A DNA stretch of 64,000 nucleotides. Origin: Ruminococcus bicirculans (ex Wegman et al. 2014). GTDB taxonomy: Bacteria > Bacillota > Clostridia > Oscillospirales > Ruminococcaceae. The notes below the pieces were generated by a model. It saw nothing but the letters and a program-made list of their open reading frames with translations, did not search any database and had not been told where the DNA came from. Made by a program: the position numbers and the translations under genes. Of this stretch, positions 58,202 through 64,000 are shown one piece after another; within the stretch, counting starts at the first letter, position 1; each line of letters starts with the position of its first letter. The stretch covers positions 372,001 through 436,000 of the forward strand of contig NZ_HF545617.1 of assembly GCF_000723465.1 (NCBI RefSeq), given 5' to 3'.

Positions 58202-60311
58202 ACCACTCTATCTCAAAAAGTCTAGCCATATAAGGTCTGTCAAACTTAACAGAAACATTGCCTGTCGCCTTTGAAAACTCCACAGGGGTTTCGCTGAAAT
58301 CAGGATAAATGCACTTCACCCTTGCGTCAACACCCTTGAGGAAGTCGATAGGCAAAACGCAGGTGTCGCTCTTGCCCTCTCTCCTCCATACGGCAAGATA
58401 AGCCTTGTTGCCGTTTCTCAGACCGAGAGATACCCAGTCGTCCGAAAATTTGGACAGTCCCAAGCTCCAGAACGGCACTGCTTCCTTTATGTCCGCCCTT
58501 ATCTTCTTGTAAACGCTGATAGCCTCTTTAACAAGCGCCTTGCGCTCAGGGTCGATGTTGCCAAGGTGACCGCTCTGGTGGATACGCAGAAGCATTGCAT
58601 TTATCATGTTGAAAACAACTTCTTCTCTGTCACCTGATGTGATAGGATAAGCCCAGATAGCCGATTGCTCAGGGCAAAGGGCAGTAGGGGAGTTCGCCGC
58701 AATGGTGCAGTATTTTTTGTAATCGTCTTGATCTGATGTGGACTGAATGGAGTATCTTGAAAGCATCGCATAGTCCATTCTGAGTCCACCGCTGGAGCAG
58801 TTTTCTATAATAAGGTCAGGGTGACGAGCAAAAACACCGTCAAGCCATTCAAGGTAAGCCTTTTCATGACCCCACAGACCCTCGCCAACGCTGTCGCAGT
58901 TCTGCTCAGTGCCTATACCAGGCTCTATGTTGTAATCCATTTTTATGTAGCCAATGCCGTATTCCGAAACGAGCCTGTCTATTACCTCGTCAGCGTGAGC
59001 ACGGACTTTCGGATTCCTGAAATCAAGCTGATAACGGCTTCTGTCATAGACTCTCTTGCCGTGACGTGTGAAGAACCAACTGTCATCGCAAACGCTGTCC
59101 ACAAGCGGACACTTTATTCCCATGACCTCTATTTCAAGCCAAAGCCCGGGTATCATGCCCTTTTTGCGGATATAGTCGGCAACTTCCTTTACGCCGTTAG
59201 GAAAACGCTTTCTGCTCTCTTTCCATTCACCGACCTCGTCCCACCAAAAGCCGTCAGCATACCAGCCTGCGTCAATGCAGAAATATTCACAGCCTGCTTC
59301 TGCCGCAGCGTCCACAAGGGGAAACTCCTTTTCTGCCGTAGGGTCGCCCCACAGACAGTTCATGTAGTCGTTGAATATTACCGCAAGCCTCTGATTATCC
59401 TTGTTGCGGCGACGTATTTTTCTGCGGTATTTCGTCAGCTCGCCCATAGCCTTATCAAAGCTTCCTGTCACCGAGCCTACTGCACATTTCACGCTTTCTA
59501 TGCTCTCGTTAGGCACAAGGTTTTTATACCAGTGGGACTCTATCTCCGACGGCCCAGAAAGCTGTAAATAGAAGTGTCCTCCCACGTCCGAAAGCTCCCA
59601 GTGCCAAGAGCCGTTTTGCTCTATCTGCCAAAACAGCACCGAGCCTGCTTCTGTGTTTTCAAGCACACCCATTGGTATGTATTCCTTTGCCGACCAGTTT
59701 CCAACGTTTGTGCAGGCAAATACCTTTGATGAACGCTGTTCCGTAGGCTTAGCAGAGGACGCAAGCCCCACCTGTTCAAGGGTGTAGTCCTGCCACTGCA
59801 ATTCACGCTGCCATGAGTTGTGGCATACCCATATCTTCATCTTGTCCTCAGGCTTTTTAAGCCCCTCTTTTTCTACGCCCGTCAGCGCAAAGGAGGATAT
59901 ATATTCAATGGTCTGCACCTCGCTGCCCTTGTTTGTGAGGGTAGTCCAACAGCGTACAACAGACGTGCCGGTGTAAAACTGATAGTGGGACACAGCTTCA
60001 AGACCTGTGCCCTCATCAAATGTCACAAGTTCAAGCTTTCTGCCGTAATCATTGTTCACATCACGGAAGTCCTTGAACTTCATTCTCCAACCCGGAGCGG
60101 TCACGATATATTTGTTGCCGTGACGCTCGTCAGGGCGGTCGATACCGCTCGCCTGTATCTCTACAGGTCTGAAAGTTTTAAGCCCCATGTATGAAGCCGT
60201 CTTGGCTTCATCAAAAGGCAGAGCAGAGAAGTGCAGAAGCTTTGCCTCGTTCTCGTCTGTTATCTCAAATACTATATTAATGCCGTTTTCATATATCTCA
60301 ATACGTTTCAT
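58200..60311 (-). CDS. GH36 alpha-galactosidase
   Basis: The 703-residue enzyme hydrolyses alpha-1,6-linked galactose from raffinose-type sugars or galactomannan side chains. It has the N-terminal beta-sandwich domain, the (beta/alpha)8 barrel with the nucleophile in YIKMDYN (D459) and the acid/base in STSDQDDY (D527), the ENCSSGGLRMDYAML motif, and a C-terminal beta domain. No signal peptide, so it acts in the cytosol on imported sugar. AAGGGAAA precedes ATG 60311. It lies 50 bases after coaBC and may be co-transcribed with it, though the functions do not match. Confidence 0.94.
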   Translation of the reverse strand: MKRIEIYENGINIVFEITDENEAKLLHFSALPFDEAKTASYMGLKTFRPVEIQASGIDRPDERHGNKYIVTAPGWRMKFKDFRDVNNDYGRKLELVTFDEGTGLEAVSHYQFYTGTSVVRCWTTLTNKGSEVQTIEYISSFALTGVEKEGLKKPEDKMKIWVCHNSWQRELQWQDYTLEQVGLASSAKPTEQRSSKVFACTNVGNWSAKEYIPMGVLENTEAGSVLFWQIEQNGSWHWELSDVGGHFYLQLSGPSEIESHWYKNLVPNESIESVKCAVGSVTGSFDKAMGELTKYRRKIRRRNKDNQRLAVIFNDYMNCLWGDPTAEKEFPLVDAAAEAGCEYFCIDAGWYADGFWWDEVGEWKESRKRFPNGVKEVADYIRKKGMIPGLWLEIEVMGIKCPLVDSVCDDSWFFTRHGKRVYDRSRYQLDFRNPKVRAHADEVIDRLVSEYGIGYIKMDYNIEPGIGTEQNCDSVGEGLWGHEKAYLEWLDGVFARHPDLIIENCSSGGLRMDYAMLSRYSIQSTSDQDDYKKYCTIAANSPTALCPEQSAIWAYPITSGDREEVVFNMINAMLLRIHQSGHLGNIDPERKALVKEAISVYKKIRADIKEAVPFWSLGLSKFSDDWVSLGLRNGNKAYLAVWRREGKSDTCVLPIDFLKGVDARVKCIYPDFSETPVEFSKATGNVSVKFDRPYMARLFEIEW

Positions 60312-60361
60312 ATGGCGTATTTCCCTTCGTGATCTGTTTATCTGTACATATTATCATACAC

Positions 60362-61555
60362 TTATATCATTTTCGCAAGCTCGTCAAGTATCCTGTGAGC
60401 GGCTTGCTCTTTGGTCATAATAGGCAGCTCCACAGCACCGCCCTCAGTGATAAGGGTGATAACGTTAGTGTCCGTCTTGAAGCCTGCGCCAGCGGTCTTT
60501 AGTGAGTTTGCACATATCATATCGCAGTTTTTGTTGGTGAGCTTTTTCTCAGAGTTCTTGATAACGTCCTGCGTTTCCATGGAAAAACCGCATATGACCT
60601 GACCGTCACGTTTGTGCTGACCTAGATAGCCAAGGATATCCTTCGTGCGTTTTAGCTCTATCTTCATATCATCGTCAGACTTCTTTATCTTGTTGTCAGC
60701 CACCGCAACAGGCGTGTAGTCAGCCACAGCCGCCGCCTTTACGATAATATCCTGCTCAGGAGCAAGCTTTGTGACAGCTTCAAACATATCCGCCGCAGAC
60801 TTTACGTTCACAACGTCCACGAACATAGGCGGCAAAACCTCCATGTGACCTGCCACCAACGTCACCTTTGCACCTCTTTGCATAGCCGCTTTAGCCACCG
60901 CACAGCCCATTTTTCCGCTTGAATGATTAGTGATGTACCGCACAGGGTCGATAGCCTCCATGGTCGCACCAGCCGTCACAAGAACCTTTTTGCCGGCAAG
61001 ATCTTTTTCACAGGCAAGCTCCCGAAGAATGTATTCAAACAACACCTCAGGCTCAGGCATTCTGCCGTCGCCGTCATCACCGTTTGCAAGCATACCTCTG
61101 TCAGGAGCGATCATCTCGTAGCCGAAACGCTCGAGCTTCCGGATATTGTCCTGCACAATAGGATTGTGATACATATTGTGGTTCATGGCAGGGGATATCA
61201 TTTTCTTGCAAGGGCAAGCCATGACAGTGGTGGTGAGCATATCGTCAGCAATGCCGTATGCTATCTTTCCGATAACATTAGCGGAAGCAGGAGCAATCAT
61301 AACAAGGTCAGCCTGCTTTGCAAGAGCAACGTGTTCAACACTGTATTGAAAATTTCTGTCAAAAGTATCTATAAGGCACTTGTTGCCTGTAAGGGATTCA
61401 AAAGTGATAGGGTTTATAAATTGAGTGGCGTTCTGTGTCATGAGTACCTGAACATTGCAGCCCTGCTTTTTAAGCAGTCTTGCTAAAGTTGGGATCTTGT
61501 AAGCCGCAATACTGCCGCTGACGCCGAGAACGGCCGTCTTACCTGAAAGAAGCAT
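60362..61555 (-). CDS. coaBC: Bifunctional phosphopantothenoylcysteine decarboxylase / phosphopantothenate-cysteine ligase
   Basis: The 397-residue enzyme makes two steps of CoA synthesis. The N-terminal CoaC flavoprotein domain has GVSGSIAAYK (residues 10-19), PASANVIGKIAYGIADD and the PAMNHNMY loop; the C-terminal CoaB domain has TAGATMEAIDPVRYITNHSSGKMG (about 191-214) and IKKSDDD. ATG 61555 is preceded by AAGGAGG. Its 5' leader is almost entirely a 122-bp palindromic element, which suggests post-transcriptional control or an insertion. Confidence 0.95.
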   Translation of the reverse strand: MLLSGKTAVLGVSGSIAAYKIPTLARLLKKQGCNVQVLMTQNATQFINPITFESLTGNKCLIDTFDRNFQYSVEHVALAKQADLVMIAPASANVIGKIAYGIADDMLTTTVMACPCKKMISPAMNHNMYHNPIVQDNIRKLERFGYEMIAPDRGMLANGDDGDGRMPEPEVLFEYILRELACEKDLAGKKVLVTAGATMEAIDPVRYITNHSSGKMGCAVAKAAMQRGAKVTLVAGHMEVLPPMFVDVVNVKSAADMFEAVTKLAPEQDIIVKAAAVADYTPVAVADNKIKKSDDDMKIELKRTKDILGYLGQHKRDGQVICGFSMETQDVIKNSEKKLTNKNCDMICANSLKTAGAGFKTDTNVITLITEGGAVELPIMTKEQAAHRILDELAKMI

Positions 61556-61583
61556 AGAGATGACCTCCTTAGTGGAAATATAC

Positions 61584-61705
61584 AAGGCAACACCGCACAA
61601 AGCCCGCCTGACGGCTTTGCACGCCATCTGCTTGCAGATTTTCCGTCATATCACACAAAAATCTGACTACGCATCTGACGCACAATCTTTGTGCGGTATT
61701 GCCTT
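61584..61705 (-). other. 122-bp palindromic element forming the coaBC leader
   Basis: 19-base ends AAGGCAACACCGCACAAAG (61584-61602) and CTTTGTGCGGTATTGCCTT (61687-61705) are complementary at 18 positions. The inside holds an ATCTG/CAGAT hairpin. It starts 6 bases after the -10 of the promoter at 61712-61740 and ends just before the coaBC SD. It is either a leader RNA structure or a MITE at the transcript start. Confidence 0.65.
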
Positions 61706-61711
61706 AAATAT

Positions 61712-61740
61712 AGTATAACACAGATCATGTTGAAATGCAA
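61712..61740 (-). promoter_or_regulatory. Promoter of coaBC
   Basis: TTGCAT, 17 bases, TATACT on the minus strand. Confidence 0.7.
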
Positions 61741-61822
61741 GATTTCAAGTGATAAGTGAGCAAGGAAAATAACAGAAAACCGTTGCCCACAGATGCCCGT
61801 GAACAGCGGTCTAAACCATATG

Positions 61823-63583
61823 TCAATCCTTGTATTGCGAAGTTATCCCGAAGTATTCTTCAAGAGAAAGTCCGCTGTTGGTTATGTTTTGTGCTAAAGG
61901 CGTGCCTACATATCTTATATGCCAAGGCTCGTACTGATAACCGGTGTAAGCCTCCTTGCCCTTTGGATAACGAATTATAAAACCATATTTCGCACAGTTG
62001 TTGGCAAGCCACTTGGCTTCTCTTGTGCCGCCAAATGAGTCGCTGGCGTTGTTTACGTCTATTGCCATGCCCGTCTGATGGTCGCTGTAGCCGGGTCTTG
62101 CGGAGTATTTGTCTGCCGCAGCCTTGCCGTCACGGTTGCAGTACATATCATAAAGGTACCTCTGATCGTAATAAGAGCGGTATCCTGAGCATACCCACAG
62201 GCTTATGCCGTCTTTATATGCAGCGGTCTGCATCTTTTTGAATGCCGCTGATGTTTCTTTGGTCAGACCCTTTGGGTCATAGCTTGCAGGGAGGGAATAT
62301 GTTTTGTTCGCCAAAAGAACTCCGTCAACATAGCTCATGCCGTTTATGACCTCGACAGTGTGGTCTGGGGTCTTGACGGTTATCTCCTCGGAATATGCTC
62401 CATAGTGATTTGAACCTTTATCGTCCGTCTTGCAGGCTCTTACCTTGAATCTGTATGTAGTCTTTGCGTAAAGTCCGTTTATTGCGCAGGAATTTACCGT
62501 AGATGAAGCTATGTTCTTCCACTTGCCATTTGTGTATATAAACACCTTGTAGCTTGTGCAGCCTACAGACTTCCAGTTAAGGTCAAGTGTAGAAGCGGTG
62601 ATGTCAGAAGCTTTTACTCCTGTTACCTTCCTTGGATTTGTGGCGGAATTGTAGTTTTCACAGTAGTCGCTGTATATCTTAACTCCGTCTACTATCTTAT
62701 ATGCTCTTACCTTGAAATTCTCCCTTGTTGCCGCAGGCAGACCCTTGACAGTGTAGGTCGTGCCTTTCACGTCAGCTATCTCAGGATATTTACCCTTTGA
62801 ACGCATTCCCACAGAATAGCCGTCCGCACCGCTCACAGCGTTCCAGCTAAGCTTTATAGAACTTGTGTTAGGGGTCTTAGATGTCAGACCAGTGACCTTG
62901 TTCACCATGACAGCCTGTGCCGTTATCTCCTGCGAATATTTGCCGTAGTGATTTGCACCCTTATCGTCACGCTTGCAGGCTCTTACTTTAAATTTATAGC
63001 TTCCTGCGTCAAGTCCTATGACAGTGTAGCTGTTTGTATCCGTCTGCGCTATCTGCGTCCACTTGCCGTTTTTCAGCATAAAGACACGATAGTTTGAACA
63101 GCCCACATTTTTCCATGAAAGGCTGACGGAAGCATTGCCCGTCTGAGCTTTAAGACCGCTTATAGGGCGTGGATTTGTGGCGGAATTGTAGTTCACTGAA
63201 TAGTCGCCATAGACCTTTTGACCGTTCACTATCTTATAGGCTCTTACCTTGAAGTTCTCCCTCGTTGCCGCAGGCAGACCTGTAACAAGATATGTAGTGT
63301 CCGTAACGTCTGCTATCTCAGGATACTGACCCTTTGAACGCATTCCCACAGAATAGCCGTCCGCACCGCTCACAGCGTTCCAGCTAAGTCTTATTGAGCT
63401 TATATCAGGCGTTTTAGATGTCAGCCCTGTGACCTGAGGCAGACTTGTCTGCTCCACAGCTTCGGCCGCCTGCACAGGCATACTCACACTTAGCACGCTG
63501 TCAGGCACAGCACCTGCCGCACATATCATCATAGCGGCACAAGCCACTGCCGCTGCATTTTTTCTGTTTATTATCTTTTTCAT
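61823..63583 (-). CDS. Secreted D,D-carboxypeptidase (VanY/M15) with four Fn3 domains
   Basis: The 586-residue protein has a signal peptide (cut near VQAAEA, about residue 40), four fibronectin type III domains (about 45-395) and a C-terminal M15 peptidase. The zinc motifs are SGYRSYYD, YSDHQTGMAIDVN and EPWHIRYVG. The Fn3 domains come as two AB pairs: domains 1 and 3 are near copies (SWNAVSGADGYSVGMRSKG in both), as are 2 and 4, so an AB pair was duplicated recently. It should trim peptidoglycan stem peptides at the wall, with Fn3 as spacer or binding units. AAAGGAGG fixes ATG 63583. Confidence 0.94.
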   Translation of the reverse strand: MKKIINRKNAAAVACAAMMICAAGAVPDSVLSVSMPVQAAEAVEQTSLPQVTGLTSKTPDISSIRLSWNAVSGADGYSVGMRSKGQYPEIADVTDTTYLVTGLPAATRENFKVRAYKIVNGQKVYGDYSVNYNSATNPRPISGLKAQTGNASVSLSWKNVGCSNYRVFMLKNGKWTQIAQTDTNSYTVIGLDAGSYKFKVRACKRDDKGANHYGKYSQEITAQAVMVNKVTGLTSKTPNTSSIKLSWNAVSGADGYSVGMRSKGKYPEIADVKGTTYTVKGLPAATRENFKVRAYKIVDGVKIYSDYCENYNSATNPRKVTGVKASDITASTLDLNWKSVGCTSYKVFIYTNGKWKNIASSTVNSCAINGLYAKTTYRFKVRACKTDDKGSNHYGAYSEEITVKTPDHTVEVINGMSYVDGVLLANKTYSLPASYDPKGLTKETSAAFKKMQTAAYKDGISLWVCSGYRSYYDQRYLYDMYCNRDGKAAADKYSARPGYSDHQTGMAIDVNNASDSFGGTREAKWLANNCAKYGFIIRYPKGKEAYTGYQYEPWHIRYVGTPLAQNITNSGLSLEEYFGITSQYKD

Positions 63584-63742
63584 TTTCAGACCTCCTTTGA
63601 TGAAATTCTTTTGCACTTTAAGTATAACACATTTTTACCAGTTTGTAAACACGCAATTCCGAATTATTTTTGTTCACATTTTGTTTTTTATGTTTACTTA
63701 TACTCAGTTGCAAAACCTCTCTTTTGGTTGCTGAAAGAATGT

Positions 63743-63782
63743 ATAAAAAAACAAAGACCGCAGAAAAAATCTACGGTCTTTT
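63743..63782 (-). terminator. Terminator after the tRNA-Gln genes
   Basis: AAAGACCG / CGGTCTTT hairpin with T-run on the minus strand. Confidence 0.85.
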
Positions 63783-63783
63783 G

Positions 63784-63859
63784 TGGCTGGGGTGGAAGGA
63801 TTCGAACCTTCGGAATGACGGAGTCAGAGTCCGTTGCCTTACCACTTGGCGACACCCCA
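63784..63859 (-). tRNA. tRNA-Gln (anticodon CTG)
   Basis: Acceptor TGGGGTG/CACCCCA, D arm GCCAAGTGGTAAGGC, anticodon arm with loop CTCTGAC (anticodon CTG), T arm with GGTTCGAATCC and encoded CCA. Full cloverleaf of 76 bases including CCA. Confidence 0.95.
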
Positions 63860-63884
63860 ATGTTTGTTCGATTTAGCTTGTTTT

Positions 63885-63960
63885 TGGTTGGGATAGATGG
63901 ATTCGAACCATCGGAATGACGGAGTCAAAGTCCGCTGCCTTACCTCTTGGCTATATCCCA
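63885..63960 (-). tRNA. tRNA-Gln (anticodon TTG)
   Basis: Acceptor TGGGATA/TATCCCA, anticodon loop CTTTGAC (anticodon TTG), T arm GGTTCGAATCC and encoded CCA. It lies 25 bases upstream of the CTG isoacceptor and shares most of its anticodon and D arm, so it is probably a tandem duplicate transcribed as one unit. Confidence 0.95.
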
Positions 63961-64000
63961 TCGTCATGTCCCTCACTCAAACAGCTTAATCATTATAGCA

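Overview
The window looks like a chromosomal segment of a low-to-mid GC Gram-positive anaerobe of the Clostridia, most likely a Ruminococcus-like member of the Oscillospiraceae. Pointers: a lipoprotein GH5 cellulase, several lipoproteins with Thr/Ser-rich spacers, an HrcA/CIRCE-controlled dnaK operon, an oxygen-sensitive 2-hydroxyacyl-CoA dehydratase/activase pair, an intact SigK and a SpoIIP (spore-forming ancestry), and consensus SigA-type promoters with 17-bp spacers. The taxon is inferred from gene style, not from a marker gene. No rRNA, CRISPR array, transposase or phage gene was seen; gene order is that of a core chromosome with small dispersed repeats.

Layout. 1-2.4 kb: end of an unknown gene, a small membrane protein, a GH5 endoglucanase and a repeat island. 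2.4-8.8 kb: GNAT and quinolinate synthase on the minus strand; divergently, a MarR regulator with a three-domain ligase-ACP-acyltransferase, then an amino-acid ABC permease/ATPase pair. 8.9-11.5 kb: secreted or lipid-anchored proteins with low-complexity linkers. 11.5-17.2 kb (minus): NAD(P)HX repair enzyme, AcpS, membrane and SH3 lipoproteins, amidohydrolase, and an operon of aldose epimerase, Dtd and an ArsC-like protein. 17.5-23.5 kb: an orphan MoxR-like ATPase and the two-gene activase/dehydratase system. 23.5-26.3 kb: a GntR-controlled ABC transporter. 26.7-33.6 kb: a DRE-TIM aldolase, an ECF sigma with its membrane partner, an SDR enzyme, a leaderless D,D-carboxypeptidase, small proteins and a DtxR-type regulator.

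33.6-38.6 kb is the hrcA-grpE-dnaK-dnaJ operon behind a perfect CIRCE. 38.7-44.6 kb: two lipoproteins, SfsA, SpoIIP, a secreted NlpC/P60 hydrolase and a small DivIVA-like protein. 44.6-51.3 kb: a structured intergenic region, a two-component system, a metal-exporter-like membrane protein and a three-gene ABC operon in which every start appears to be TTG. 51.4-58.2 kb: PTS enzyme I, SigK, an Hsp20 gene behind a CIRCE-like site, VanZ, CCA-adding enzyme and Lnt. 58.2-64 kb: GH36 alpha-galactosidase, CoaBC behind a 122-bp palindromic leader, a secreted Fn3-VanY protein and two tRNA-Gln genes.

The main themes are polysaccharide and oligosaccharide use (GH5, GH36, aldose epimerase, EI), envelope building and remodelling (acyltransferase fusion, Lnt, VanY, NlpC/P60, SpoIIP), cofactor supply (NadA, CoaBC, AcpS, NAD(P)HX repair) and proteostasis. 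The least explained signals are non-coding: the coaBC leader, the 44.66-44.86 kb hairpins, the nested palindrome at 17.32-17.40 kb, a dispersed hairpin-repeat family with ends ACGGGCG/CCCCTACA, heptad repeats, and a short ORF overlapping the dnaJ start.
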